Assembly (NCBI GenBank): GCA_004144175.1
Contig: SEFT01000011.1
Span: forward strand, 1 to 55,404
Origin: Sphingobacteriales bacterium
GTDB taxonomy: Bacteria > Bacteroidota > Bacteroidia > Chitinophagales > Chitinophagaceae
Direction of reading: 5' to 3'
Length of the DNA stretch: 55,404 nt
Part shown: positions 43,340 through 53,182 of the stretch, one piece after another
Layout of the letters: every line of letters starts with the position of its first letter
How positions within the stretch are numbered: position 1 is the stretch's first letter
Notes under the pieces: model-generated
What the model was told of the DNA's origin: nothing
The model's database searches: none
What the model saw: only the letters and a program-made list of their open reading frames with translations
Position numbers and translations under genes: made by a program

Positions 43340-46300
43340 TCAGTTGGTACCTATCATGCGGTAATATTGCTCCACCATTGTCTTGTAATAGGGCTTCAAT
43401 TGGGGTGGAACAGTCTTGTATAACTCTAACAGGCGCTCGCGGTCTTTAAGATATTTTTGAAGCTCGGCGGGCATAGGCCGGCTAATCTCTTGCGCCGATT
43501 TTGAAGAACGCTTATCATCCTGCTCCTGTTCACGCAACGACTTCTCAGCCTGCAGTAATCTTGTAAGGATCTCTTTCTGTCGCATCAGCAGTTCACCACT
43601 CGTTCTTTTATTTACAAGGTCGGTCTCAGTGCGATCCATTTTGTCCTGTATCTCTTTCAGCTCCTTGGCATTACCCATGCCCTTGCTATTGAGCATACGG
43701 TTAAGCTCTTGCAGTTGTCTGCGTATAGCTGCTTGTTGCTGTGCCATGCGGGCCAACTGTTCTGCATCTCCGTACTCACTTTCAGTACTGCCTTCACCAC
43801 CGCTTTGGCCGCCTTGCTTGCCACCCTGCTGCCCTTGTTGCCCTTCCTGGCCTGGTTGCTGCCCCTCTTTTCCTTGTTGGCCTTCTGTGCCTTGCTGCCC
43901 CTGCCCTTGCTGACCTTGTTGCTTGCCCCCTTGGCGCTGCTGTTTGGCATTTTCCATCTGCTGCATGGCGTTGCCCAGTTCTTGTTGCTTAGTAATGATG
44001 TCGCTCAGCTGCTTGCCTGCACCAGGGCTTGGCTTAGATCCCGGTTTGGGGCTACCTGGAGAACCTTCGCCGGAAGCCGGTTGCGCCTGGGCCTGTTGCT
44101 GCAATAAGTTCGAGAGCAGTTCATTCAGCATCAGCGCAAGATTGTTGGTATGTGTCATCACATACTGCTGCCTCGTCACGGCATCCCCCACACGCCTCGC
44201 CTCGATAGCATCGGTAGCGGCAGACATATTTGACTCAAGCTCCATGGTTTCTTTATTCACCGTTTCCTTCAGGTCGAATATTCTTTTGCTCAAAGCAAAC
44301 AGACTGTCTTTTATCATGCGCGAGTTGCCATATAGCCTGCTCTGCTCCTGCTGGTTGGCAAGGAAGGTCTGGCTGGAGCGCGATGTTGCCTGTACCTTCT
44401 TCATCAACTGCTCCTGATCGAACGACATGCGCATCAGATTGGTAAGTATTTGGCGGGTGGCTTTAATGTCAATTTCTATCTGTTTCGCGTTCATGCCGCC
44501 TGCTTTCGACTTCATGCTCTTAGCCATCTTTTTCAGGTTATCGGCTGCCTTTTTTTGCGATTCGCTGGCTTTGCTCTTTTGGTTTTCCTGCAACTGCTCT
44601 TCGCTCTTCTGCATCTCCTCCTGCGCATCTTTGCCCTGCTGTTCGTTGTCAGATACGTCTTCTGGCCGCTTCATCTCTTTATTTATTTCCTTCATCTCCT
44701 TCATGCCCTCCGACATCTCTTTCTCCAGCTCTTTCCTTATCGCTTCCTGCTCTTTCTTAAGCGCCTGTGCATCTTTGCCACCCTTATCTGTCTGCTCTTT
44801 TAACTGTTCTTCTTTCTTTGCCAGTTCCTCCATTTTGCCGGCCATATCTTCCAGCTTCATCTGCATTTCCAGCTTCTTCATCAGCTCCTGCATGCGCTGG
44901 AGATCCATATTAAAGAGCTTATTCTCCTGCTCCAGTTGTTTCATGGTCTGGAATGCCTGGTCCTTATTCAGTTGGTTCATCAGGTCTTGCAGTTTCTTCA
45001 TCTGCTCGGCCAGTTCTTTGTTCAGCAGGTTGTCCATCTGCTTCTTCAACTCGTCCTGCTTTTCTTTAATATCTTCGCTGTATTGCTTTTGCTGGCTCTG
45101 CTGCACCTGCTCTTCAAATCGTTTCTTGACAGCTTCCATCTGTGCCTTCAGCTGATCCTGCATCTTACCAAGTTCCATCATCGACTGCTGTTGCTGCCAC
45201 TCTGATTTGTCGCCTTGCAGCATCTTGCTCTGCATTTCTTTGTATTCGCTTTGCAGTTGCTTGGTCTGTTCGGAGCTATTACTGAGGCCAGAGCTTATTT
45301 GCTCTGCATTCTCGTTTATGGCTGAATCCAGCTGCTTGGGCGTATACATAAAATAGCTCATTACCTCGCTGCGCGAAGCCTTGCTGCCGCGTACACCATC
45401 ATTATCCCACGCCTCAATGAAGTAATTCAGTTTTTGCCCAGGCTGCAGGTTCAGCACATGCACATCAAAGTAGTGCTGGAAAGTAGTAAGCGCTCCCTGA
45501 CTGGCTTTAAGCGGGATGTTCTTGCTGGATAACACCTGATTTTGAGCCGATAACACCTGATAATGGAACAGTACCCTGGTAATGCTATAATCATCCCCCA
45601 CTGTACCGTTCAGTAGTATTTGCTTACCTGATACCGTATCTCTATGCTCTTGCAGTTGTATTACAGGATACTGGTCGGGTATAACCTTTACCTGGTATCT
45701 GTAGCTATCGGCAACAGCATTCTGCTTATTGTACAGGGTTAGCGTGTAGGCCGTATCATTAAAGAAACGGAATTGTGAAGCAAATATATTGGCCTGTTTA
45801 GGCAATTTTACATTATTGCCGCTACCAAATCGTAACGTCACTTCGTCTGTATGCTCAGCTACAAATGCCCAGCGAACGTACGTACCAGCGGGTACGGTGA
45901 TGTCGCCCAAGCTACTTTGTACTTCATCCTTCTTACCTGTATATTCAGGGTAGTCTATTTCTATTTTAAAGGCTTTAAGGATCGGCTTCTGTGCTACTTT
46001 GATATTATATGGCTGCGAGTAAAACCCTGCTGCGAATAACCGGAAGTTCACCGGCTCGGTCACGTTTCTAAACGTATATTGGAATGTATTCTTTTCCAGT
46101 ACCTGCATTACCACCCTATCCGTCCCCATATCTACCGACATTTCGGCTGGCAGGGCGTCGCCTTCGGCTTTTACTTTTAGTACAAAGTCGGTATTGCGCA
46201 CTGCCTGCATTTTACTGTTCAGCACTACAAAGCGGAAAGGTGCAGGTTTTTCAAATGTTCTTGTGGGTTGCAATAGTCTTTCAGACGCCTCGGTAAATAC

Positions 46301-46825
46301 ATTAGGCGCTATCACCATAATAATAATACCTATAAGCACCAATGGCAGCAGGTAAGGAAGATACTTACGGTTGCGCGACAAGTCGATGGCGGAATTGATA
46401 GGCACAACCGATATCTGTGCAGCCTTCTGGTCGATGCTGGCTTCGAGCAGCTCGCGACTTACATGAGTATCGGCCTGGCGGCGGAGTTGCAGTATGTTCA
46501 GCAGCTTATCACTGATCTCTGGGAAGTGCCTACCGATAATAGTAGCCGCCTGCTCGTGCGATATAACTTTGCCCAACCTGGCCATCTTGCTGAGCGGGAT
46601 AATGACCCAAACTACCAAAGCACATATTCCCAGCACCACAAAAAGCGATACCAACGAAACCTTGAGCCATACCGGCAGGTACAGATAATACTCACCCACA
46701 CTAACAGTAAGTATATAAAAAAGCAGGCAGCTAAGCAGCACCAGCGATCCTCGGATCAACTGGTTTGCATAATATTTGCGGATAAATGCGTCTAAACGAG
46801 ATATGAGCCAGTCGTAATGATTCAT
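43340..46825 (-). CDS. DUF4175 family membrane protein with long coiled coil
   Basis: The 1161-residue protein has three hydrophobic segments near the N-terminus (about 24-46, 55-78 and 152-172), a beta-rich presumably periplasmic region (about 180-500), and a very long helical, Gln/Glu/Lys/Met-rich coiled coil (about 510-860). Residues about 960-1015 are a Gln/Gly low-complexity tract with GQQG repeats, followed by further coiled coil and a conserved-looking end (PPQLKPYYKTMVEQYYRM). The layout fits the DUF4175 family of Bacteroidota. Function is unknown; an envelope-spanning or scaffolding role is a guess. It is divergent from mutS2 and single. Confidence 0.85.
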   Translation of the reverse strand: MNHYDWLISRLDAFIRKYYANQLIRGSLVLLSCLLFYILTVSVGEYYLYLPVWLKVSLVSLFVVLGICALVVWVIIPLSKMARLGKVISHEQAATIIGRHFPEISDKLLNILQLRRQADTHVSRELLEASIDQKAAQISVVPINSAIDLSRNRKYLPYLLPLVLIGIIIMVIAPNVFTEASERLLQPTRTFEKPAPFRFVVLNSKMQAVRNTDFVLKVKAEGDALPAEMSVDMGTDRVVMQVLEKNTFQYTFRNVTEPVNFRLFAAGFYSQPYNIKVAQKPILKAFKIEIDYPEYTGKKDEVQSSLGDITVPAGTYVRWAFVAEHTDEVTLRFGSGNNVKLPKQANIFASQFRFFNDTAYTLTLYNKQNAVADSYRYQVKVIPDQYPVIQLQEHRDTVSGKQILLNGTVGDDYSITRVLFHYQVLSAQNQVLSSKNIPLKASQGALTTFQHYFDVHVLNLQPGQKLNYFIEAWDNDGVRGSKASRSEVMSYFMYTPKQLDSAINENAEQISSGLSNSSEQTKQLQSEYKEMQSKMLQGDKSEWQQQQSMMELGKMQDQLKAQMEAVKKRFEEQVQQSQQKQYSEDIKEKQDELKKQMDNLLNKELAEQMKKLQDLMNQLNKDQAFQTMKQLEQENKLFNMDLQRMQELMKKLEMQMKLEDMAGKMEELAKKEEQLKEQTDKGGKDAQALKKEQEAIRKELEKEMSEGMKEMKEINKEMKRPEDVSDNEQQGKDAQEEMQKSEEQLQENQKSKASESQKKAADNLKKMAKSMKSKAGGMNAKQIEIDIKATRQILTNLMRMSFDQEQLMKKVQATSRSSQTFLANQQEQSRLYGNSRMIKDSLFALSKRIFDLKETVNKETMELESNMSAATDAIEARRVGDAVTRQQYVMTHTNNLALMLNELLSNLLQQQAQAQPASGEGSPGSPKPGSKPSPGAGKQLSDIITKQQELGNAMQQMENAKQQRQGGKQQGQQGQGQQGTEGQQGKEGQQPGQEGQQGQQGGKQGGQSGGEGSTESEYGDAEQLARMAQQQAAIRRQLQELNRMLNSKGMGNAKELKEIQDKMDRTETDLVNKRTSGELLMRQKEILTRLLQAEKSLREQEQDDKRSSKSAQEISRPMPAELQKYLKDRERLLELYKTVPPQLKPYYKTMVEQYYRMIGTN

Positions 46826-46895
46826 GGAAAATACAAGCTATGCAATATAACCGAATTTAAGGTTTTGCACTCACAATGAATTGTTATATGATATG

Positions 46896-46903
46896 TAACT
46901 TTG
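46896..46903 (+). promoter_or_regulatory. Candidate -7 box of mutS2
   Basis: TAACTTTG matches TAnnTTTG exactly, 24 bases before the mutS2 ATG. No TTG at the standard -33 distance was found. Confidence 0.45.
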
Positions 46904-46927
46904 CAGTCTTAGAGAGGAATTGAAAAA

Positions 46928-49042
46928 ATGATGCAATTGTACCCGGCACATGCCGCAGAAGCACTGGAGTTCAATAAGATTTGTCAGCTACTGAAACAGA
47001 AATGCCGGACAGACCTTGCAAAGGAACGAGTAGAAAAACTTAAGTTTCACGTAAAAGTAGAATACGTAGAAAAAGAACTGTTGCAAACAAGGGAGTTTGT
47101 ATCGGTACTGAGGGGAAGCGATTATTTCCCGAATGACTTTACCCGGAATGTAAAGAAAGAACTGAAACTATTATCGCTGCCTGGTGCTGTGCTGGGTGGC
47201 GACCAGTTGCTGGCGTTCCACCAACTGGCTACCAATACCCGCGATATACTGCTTTGGTTCAAAAGGCATGATATACTGTTTGCCAACCTGCGGGCGCTGG
47301 CCGAAAAAATTGCCTATGAAAAACAGATACCCGAGTATATATCTTCGGTAATAGATGATAGCGGCGTGGTACGCGACAATGCCTCGCGCGAGTTGATGAG
47401 TATACGCAGTGAACTGGCATCGGCAAGGCAGGAGTTGCGCAAGGCATTCGAAGGCATACTGCGCAGGCTGAACAAGCAGGGCTACCTGGCCGATATATCG
47501 GAAGGCTTCCTGAACGGAAGGCGCGTGGTAGCCATATTTGCAGAGCATAAGCGCATTGTAAAAGGCATACTGCACGGAGAGAGCGATAGCCAGCGTACAG
47601 TATTCATCGAGCCGGAAGAGACCATTGAGCTGAACAACGAAATATACTCGCTGGAGCGTGCCGAAAGCCGCGAGATACAAAGAATATTGGCAGAAGCAAC
47701 AGCTAAGCTATCTGTGTACCATCCGCAGCTCGACTCTTATTATCACCTGAGTGGATTGTATGATTTCATCAGGGCAAAGGCACAACTGGCGCTGGATATG
47801 GATGCAGATATGCCCAGCCTGAGCCCCCACCCGCATATACATCTAATAAAGGCGCATCACCCGCTACTGTTCCTGCACAATAAACAGCAGGGAAAGCCAA
47901 CGGTGCCGCTGAACCTGAAGCTGGATAAGAATGAGCGTGTGCTCATCATCAGCGGACCGAATGCGGGTGGTAAGACCGTATCGATGAAGACAGTAGGCAT
48001 ATTGGTGCTGATGACGCAGGCGGGCATGCTGATACCGGCTTCGCCTGACTCTGAAATAGGGATATTCAAACAGCTATTCATCCACATTGGCGATACGCAA
48101 TCGATTGAGCATGAGTTGAGTACCTACAGCGCCCACCTGCGCGACATGAAGTACTTCATGAACTATGCGAATGGCAAGACGCTGTTCTTCATCGACGAAC
48201 TGGGTAGCGGATCGGACCCGAACCTGGGCGGAGCGTTTGCAGAAGCCATTGTAGAAGAACTGGCACGCAGACATTCGGTCGGCATCATTACCACCCACTA
48301 CCTCAACCTGAAAGTAATGGCAGGTAAGGTGCAGGGTATCGTGAACGGAGCCATGGCCTTTGATGAAGAAAAGCTGGAACCACTCTACCGGCTTACCACC
48401 GGTAAGCCGGGTAGCTCTTACACGTTTGCCATCGCAGAACGTACAGGACTACCCCAGCCAATAATAGACCGTGCTAAAAAGCTCACGGAGCGCGGGCATT
48501 TTAAACTGGATAATATGCTGCACCAGACCGAGCAACAATCGGTAAGGCTGAATGATAAGGAAAAGGAACTGGACAAGCTGATAAAAGAGAATACCCGCCT
48601 GAAGAAGAACTATGAAGAGCTGACCGACAAAGAACGCCTGGACCAGCACTACAACACCCTGAAGCTACAAAACAAAATAAAAAAAGAAGAGCTGGACTAT
48701 CTGCGCGATATGGAGCGCAAGTTCAAGCAGATAATACAGGACTGGAAGAAGGCCGAGAACAAGCAGGATGTGATACAGGCAGCCGAGAATGTACTCTTTA
48801 AGAAGAAGCAGATACAGAGCAACGCAGCCGCAGCCAAGAAAGCCGACAAAAGCTACGATGTGATAGGCGGCAAAATAAGCATAGGCGACCTGGTACGGAA
48901 CAAAGATAACCACCAGGTAGGCAAGGTAACCGAGATACGCGACAAGCGCGGCATCGTGCAGATAGGCCATATGCCATTTAACGTGAACCTTGAAGAATGG
49001 CTGGTGGTAAAGAAGAAGGAAAAGGAAAAGAAAGGGTCTTAA
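46928..49042 (+). CDS. mutS2: MutS2-family ATPase lacking the Smr domain
   Basis: The 704-residue protein has the MutS2 layout: helical core domain (1-300, with the long GILRRLNKQGYLADISEGF and RRVVAIFAEHKRIVKGILH signature), ATPase with Walker A GPNAGGKT (from about 343) and Walker B LFFIDELGSGSDP (about 419-431), a coiled coil (about 530-640) and a KOW-like end (SIGDLVRNKDNHQVGKV). MutS2 proteins usually have about 780-800 residues with a C-terminal Smr nuclease domain; here the chain ends in KKKEKEKKGS. MutS2 is linked to recombination control and, in Bacillus, to splitting collided ribosomes. Its stop overlaps the convergent DUF3667 gene by 4 bases. Confidence 0.92.
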   Translation: MMQLYPAHAAEALEFNKICQLLKQKCRTDLAKERVEKLKFHVKVEYVEKELLQTREFVSVLRGSDYFPNDFTRNVKKELKLLSLPGAVLGGDQLLAFHQLATNTRDILLWFKRHDILFANLRALAEKIAYEKQIPEYISSVIDDSGVVRDNASRELMSIRSELASARQELRKAFEGILRRLNKQGYLADISEGFLNGRRVVAIFAEHKRIVKGILHGESDSQRTVFIEPEETIELNNEIYSLERAESREIQRILAEATAKLSVYHPQLDSYYHLSGLYDFIRAKAQLALDMDADMPSLSPHPHIHLIKAHHPLLFLHNKQQGKPTVPLNLKLDKNERVLIISGPNAGGKTVSMKTVGILVLMTQAGMLIPASPDSEIGIFKQLFIHIGDTQSIEHELSTYSAHLRDMKYFMNYANGKTLFFIDELGSGSDPNLGGAFAEAIVEELARRHSVGIITTHYLNLKVMAGKVQGIVNGAMAFDEEKLEPLYRLTTGKPGSSYTFAIAERTGLPQPIIDRAKKLTERGHFKLDNMLHQTEQQSVRLNDKEKELDKLIKENTRLKKNYEELTDKERLDQHYNTLKLQNKIKKEELDYLRDMERKFKQIIQDWKKAENKQDVIQAAENVLFKKKQIQSNAAAAKKADKSYDVIGGKISIGDLVRNKDNHQVGKVTEIRDKRGIVQIGHMPFNVNLEEWLVVKKKEKEKKGS

Positions 49043-49983
49043 GCGGCCCCTTCCAGATAAAAAGCGTACAAACCACCAGTAAGCGATACAACCAACAAAA
49101 TTGTTGCATATAAAAACCCAACGATGATCGAGTAGAAAATCGATCTTCTGTAGCTGATCTCGTATATCCGCTTAGCAGATACAATAAAATATATCATCCC
49201 GACCAGTATCAAAATTTTCCCGAGCATGTTGTCAATAACATCTATTGGATTTAGCACTTTTATGAGCATTATGGAGAACCAAAATGTATGGAAGTGAAGG
49301 GCAAAAATACCATGGTCGACGAAAAAGGAATTCTTTCTTCTGATAAACAATAACTTCAATATCAAAGCCATTACCGGTATCATAAAAAAGATAACCTTAG
49401 GTATATTGTGCATTAATCCAGCTATAAAGTATCTAAGATTTTCAGGTCTATTATTCAACTTATCAGCGGCTCGTCTAAAGTTATCATTCTCATCTTCTCC
49501 ACTATCAACGGCTTGTACTGTCTTGCTTGCCGATAATGTTGATATACTATCACCCTCGTTTTCAAATAACTTTTCAAGCTGTGCCCCTCTGTCCGAGGTT
49601 ACAGTACTGTCTTTAGTTTTACTCTCTATTGTTGTCTCTGTCTGCTGTTCTATTATTTTATCGTATTTTTTTTCAGCACGGGAAAAGAAAAACAAGAAGA
49701 AAACTGCACTAACAAATATGTACAGCGATATAGGGTCGATATACCGCATGCGTTTCTTCTCGCGGTACGCGATGGTGAGCGCACCGGGTTTTAGCCAGAG
49801 CGTCTTTAGCGTCTTCCAGAATTTAGAATCGTAGTGAAAATAGTGTGCTACGAAATGTAGTATCAGCCCGAGAAAAGTATCCTTATGCAAATGGGTTGGC
49901 TGACCGCATTGTGCGCAATAGTTATATGTGGCATGATGCCCGCAGTTGGGGCATACTATTTCAGCATGTGGATTGTGTGACAT
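49039..49983 (-). CDS. DUF3667 family zinc-ribbon membrane protein
   Basis: The 314-residue protein begins with a zinc ribbon, CPNCGHHATYNYCAQCGQ (residues 11-28), then the DUF3667 block with TLKTLWLKPGALTIAYREKKRMRYIDP, split around residue 70, and a first membrane segment (about 89-104). A polar stretch (about 105-185) follows, and four further membrane segments lie between 190 and 310. The family is common in Bacteroidota and its function is not known. Confidence 0.85.
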   Translation of the reverse strand: MSHNPHAEIVCPNCGHHATYNYCAQCGQPTHLHKDTFLGLILHFVAHYFHYDSKFWKTLKTLWLKPGALTIAYREKKRMRYIDPISLYIFVSAVFFLFFFSRAEKKYDKIIEQQTETTIESKTKDSTVTSDRGAQLEKLFENEGDSISTLSASKTVQAVDSGEDENDNFRRAADKLNNRPENLRYFIAGLMHNIPKVIFFMIPVMALILKLLFIRRKNSFFVDHGIFALHFHTFWFSIMLIKVLNPIDVIDNMLGKILILVGMIYFIVSAKRIYEISYRRSIFYSIIVGFLYATILLVVSLTGGLYAFYLEGAA

Positions 49984-50039
49984 AGTTGTCGCGAACGATG
50001 GGCGAAAACTAATAAAAAGACAACTGATTACATATTATC

Positions 50040-50618
50040 TTATCTCACTTTTTCCAGCTTCTTGCCCGACATCATGAATTTTTCATGCAGGTCATAGGGA
50101 TACTTCTCGGGTAGGCTTGGGTAGTCGATAAATACGTTGATGATCGCACCCTTCTTTACGCTGGCCAACGGCTGAGGCACAGAAACGCCTTTGTGCATAC
50201 TTACGGTAAAGTATTTGAATCGGTGCTCATGCTTCACCTCATTGCTGAATGCGGGCACTACGTTCTTGATCTCGGTGTAGTGATCGTCCAGTATATTGAT
50301 AACCGGCAAGTGGCTGGTAGTATTGATATGGAATATAAGCTTATCCATGTCCTTATTAACGATCTCCGACCGGGTATGCTGAATTTCCAGTTTCTTATAG
50401 CGGCTATCTACAACTATGGTATCGTGATGATACTTCCAGTTGAAATAAGCCGTCGATTCGAAGTCTTTAATAACACAGGAATCTCCCTTCAAAAAGGTAA
50501 TTGTACTATACTTTGTATATGGATAAGGCTTGTTCAGCAACACTTTCCGTGCACTGCAATCAATAGCTATCACACATAGTAAGAACAGGCAAACAGTCAG
50601 TCTACACAAACGGGGCAT
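50040..50618 (-). CDS. Secreted protein of unknown function
   Basis: I do not recognise this 192-residue protein. Residues 1-24 are a signal peptide (LTVCLFLLCVIAIDCSA). The mature part is beta-rich, with repeated short strands and a C-terminal DYPSLPEKYPYDLHEKFMMSG. Cys in IDCSA is not a good lipobox because Asp precedes it. The ATG at 50618 was preferred to a GTG at 50633. It follows the MocR gene by 44 bases in the same direction, so co-transcription is possible. Confidence 0.7.
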   Translation of the reverse strand: MPRLCRLTVCLFLLCVIAIDCSARKVLLNKPYPYTKYSTITFLKGDSCVIKDFESTAYFNWKYHHDTIVVDSRYKKLEIQHTRSEIVNKDMDKLIFHINTTSHLPVINILDDHYTEIKNVVPAFSNEVKHEHRFKYFTVSMHKGVSVPQPLASVKKGAIINVFIDYPSLPEKYPYDLHEKFMMSGKKLEKVR

Positions 50619-50662
50619 AACAGAGGTATTCACAATTCAACTTATATAATAATACCTCAAAA

Positions 50663-52102
50663 TTAATTCATTGACTTTATTAATCCGCCTAATTTTTTTA
50701 AAGCCCTGTCCACCTCGGGCTTCCACTGCATACCATAGCTCAGGCGCATACAGTTCTGGTAGCGCTCCTGCAGGGTAAACATGCTTCCCGGTGCTATAGA
50801 TATCTTGTGTAGCATAGCTTCGCGGTACAGTTGATAAGTATCTATATGCTTTGCCAGCTCCACCCACAGGATAAATCCACCCTGCGGATTACTTAGTTTA
50901 GTACCCTCGGGAAAGTACTCGCCAATGGAGCGGATGAATTGAAGGCTGTTACTATGCAACGTCTGTCTCAGCTTCCGCAGGTGATGTTCATAACGTCCCG
51001 TTGCCAGGAAATTAGCAATAGCCGACTGCTGCGCCGTGGCCGAGGTAATGCTATGGTACAGTTTCAATCGCTTAATTTTCTCCAGATGCTTGCCGGGAGC
51101 TACCCACCCTACCCGATAGCCGGGGGCCAATGTTTTGGAAATAGAGCTACACAGCAACACATTGCCTTCCTCATCAAAGCTTTTGCAATTGGTCGGGCGT
51201 TTCTTGCCAAAATACACATCGCCATACAGGTCGTCCTCTATCAACGGTACACCATGAAAGGACAGGAGTTTTACAATAGCCTTCTTCTGTTCCTCTGGCA
51301 TGCAATAGCCGACGGGGTTGCTGAAATTGGTGACGAAAAAGAATGCTTTGATATTATACTTACCCAGCGCTTTCTTTACATCATCGGGATCTACGCCCGT
51401 ATCGGGGTGCGTGGGTAGTTCTACTACTTTTAGTCCAATACTCTGCGCGAAACGCAGCACACCAAAGTACACGGGGCTTTCTACAGCAATGGTATCACCC
51501 GGCTTGGTAAGCGCCATCAGGCAGTACGATATAGCATTCATACAGCCCGATGTAGTAATGATATCATCGGGCTGCAAGCGCCCTCCCCAGTGCATCGACC
51601 ATCTTGCCACCTGCCTGCGCAGCAGCTCATTACCCTGCAGGTGCTCATATGATGTACCATTGGCAGGAAGGTCGCGCAGCGACTGCATCATGGCTTTGTT
51701 GAGCTTTGCCAGAGGCAGTATCTCCGGCGCCGGCACACTTAGCGAAAACCGCACAATGCCGGGCTTCGTAAAGTCGTCATATACTTCAGATATGATTGCT
51801 TCTACATTCTTATTTTTCGATGACAGTGCAAAATTGCTCTTCTCTACCTTCTGCGGAAAACGCGAAGGATTGAAACGCACATAGTAACCCGACTGCGGAC
51901 GCGACTCTACAAGGCCTTTTCCTTCCAGGTGATAATATGCCTGTAGTATGGTACTCACACTCATACCCTGCTCCTTGCTCAGCACTCGCACCGAGGGCAG
52001 CTTATCGCCTATGTTCAGCACATTATCCAGTATCTGCTGCTCTATATGTTTAGCAACGCCGAGATACAGATGATCGCTCTTTAACTTTTCTTTCGCCTTC
52101 AT
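50663..52102 (-). CDS. MocR-type regulator (GntR helix-turn-helix fused to aminotransferase domain)
   Basis: The 479-residue protein has an N-terminal GntR winged helix (about 10-75, with LPSVRVLSKEQGMSVSTILQAYYHLE split over the helices) and a fold-type I aminotransferase domain (about 115-475). Lys323 in SSISKTLAPGYRVGW is the expected PLP-binding lysine, and FVTNFSNPVGYCMP is the PLP-ring region. MocR regulators sense PLP or amino-compound metabolism. It is divergent from eamA-ilvE, the likely target. A 7-bp inverted repeat (52100-52119) covers its own start codon. Confidence 0.92.
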   Translation of the reverse strand: MKAKEKLKSDHLYLGVAKHIEQQILDNVLNIGDKLPSVRVLSKEQGMSVSTILQAYYHLEGKGLVESRPQSGYYVRFNPSRFPQKVEKSNFALSSKNKNVEAIISEVYDDFTKPGIVRFSLSVPAPEILPLAKLNKAMMQSLRDLPANGTSYEHLQGNELLRRQVARWSMHWGGRLQPDDIITTSGCMNAISYCLMALTKPGDTIAVESPVYFGVLRFAQSIGLKVVELPTHPDTGVDPDDVKKALGKYNIKAFFFVTNFSNPVGYCMPEEQKKAIVKLLSFHGVPLIEDDLYGDVYFGKKRPTNCKSFDEEGNVLLCSSISKTLAPGYRVGWVAPGKHLEKIKRLKLYHSITSATAQQSAIANFLATGRYEHHLRKLRQTLHSNSLQFIRSIGEYFPEGTKLSNPQGGFILWVELAKHIDTYQLYREAMLHKISIAPGSMFTLQERYQNCMRLSYGMQWKPEVDRALKKLGGLIKSMN

Positions 52103-52119
52103 AACAATAAACTGTTATG
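52100..52119. promoter_or_regulatory. Inverted repeat at the mocR start, candidate operator
   Basis: CATAACA and TGTTATG are a perfect 7-bp inverted repeat with a 6-base spacer in the divergent gap between the MocR gene and eamA. It includes the MocR start codon. Autoregulation or control of eamA-ilvE is possible; neither is shown. Confidence 0.45.
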
Positions 52120-52195
52120 GTCGAAATTACGGAAATTGTATCTGTTTTGTTTGAAAAATTCCTTCCACCTTTGTTCTGTCATAGTAGAAGAATTA

Positions 52196-53170
52196 ATGAG
52201 CAAGGGAAAACATACAAAGGCATACATCGCACTGATATTTATCTGCATCGTGTGGGGCACCACTTACCTGGCTATACGCGTAGGGGTTATGCACTATCCT
52301 GCATTTCTTTTTGCAGGCGTTAGGCAGGTAATCTCGGGGCTCATCATTATGAGCGCAGGGTACCTTATGAGCAGGCATGTAGATATCAGTTGGAAAAGCC
52401 TGCGCCACCAGGCATTGGTAGGTTTCCTGCTTATCACTATCGGTAATGGCTTGGTGACATGGGCAGAGAAATACATACCAAGCGGCGTAGCAGCACTTAT
52501 CTGTTCACTAATGCCTATTTGTTCGGTGCTGTTCAATCTGGTTGCATCGAAAAAAGAAAAAATGAATGCGCTTGTCATAACCGGTATGCTGTTTGGCTTT
52601 GGTGGCGTAGGACTCATATTCAGAGACAACATAGCCGACCTTGCCAACGGCAGCTACCTGATGGGTATCGCGGCAACTTTCACCGCCACTTCATGTTGGG
52701 CGCTGGGTAGCATCATCAATAAAAAGCGCCAGGTACAGACCAACCCCATATTCAATTCGGGTATGCAATTGTTGTTTGGAGGCATATTCCTGCTCACAGC
52801 TAGTCCTGTGGTGGATGATTATACTAATGCATTTGTATGGCACGCCGATGGTTTCTGGGCATTGATATATGCAATCATCTTCGGTTCTGTACTGGCTTAT
52901 ACTGCCTATATGTATGCGCTGAAAGAACTGCCGGTTGGCTTGGTAAGTACATATGCTTATGTCAATCCGCTGGTGGCAGTTATACTGGGTTACCTGATAC
53001 TGAACGAGCAACTCACCTGGATTACAGCTTTGGCATTTGCCACCATAATGCTGGGTGTATACCTCGTAAACCTCGGCTACCGCAGGATACATAAAAAGGC
53101 AGTAAAAGACATGGGTGATAATGAGATAAGTGCATTACCAACACCTAATACAAGAAAAGCTTACAACTAA
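52196..53170 (+). CDS. EamA-family (DMT) transporter
   Basis: The 324-residue protein has ten membrane segments in two EamA repeats. The first begins IALIFICIVWGTTYLAIRVG and the second AATFTATSCWALGSIINKK, both typical of drug/metabolite exporters such as RhaT/YdcZ relatives; PVGLVSTYAYVNPLVAVILGYLILNE closes the second repeat, in two parts. It probably exports an amino acid or related metabolite, in view of ilvE 12 bases downstream and the MocR regulator upstream. The ATG at 52196 was chosen because the 20 preceding codons in frame are not hydrophobic or conserved. Confidence 0.88.
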   Translation: MSKGKHTKAYIALIFICIVWGTTYLAIRVGVMHYPAFLFAGVRQVISGLIIMSAGYLMSRHVDISWKSLRHQALVGFLLITIGNGLVTWAEKYIPSGVAALICSLMPICSVLFNLVASKKEKMNALVITGMLFGFGGVGLIFRDNIADLANGSYLMGIAATFTATSCWALGSIINKKRQVQTNPIFNSGMQLLFGGIFLLTASPVVDDYTNAFVWHADGFWALIYAIIFGSVLAYTAYMYALKELPVGLVSTYAYVNPLVAVILGYLILNEQLTWITALAFATIMLGVYLVNLGYRRIHKKAVKDMGDNEISALPTPNTRKAYN

Positions 53171-53182
53171 ATATTCCCACTT

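Noticed and set aside
43629-44417. Repetitive plus-strand frames rich in Cys, Leu and Pro opposite the DUF4175 gene, and the thought of a CRISPR-like repeat array.
   Set aside because: The repeats are irregular CAG/GGC-type codon repeats from the Gln/Gly tract; there are no even-length repeats with unique spacers.
49043-49200. A frameshift hiding an Smr domain after mutS2.
   Set aside because: None of the plus-strand frames in this stretch shows Smr-like motifs, and the convergent DUF3667 gene occupies it fully.
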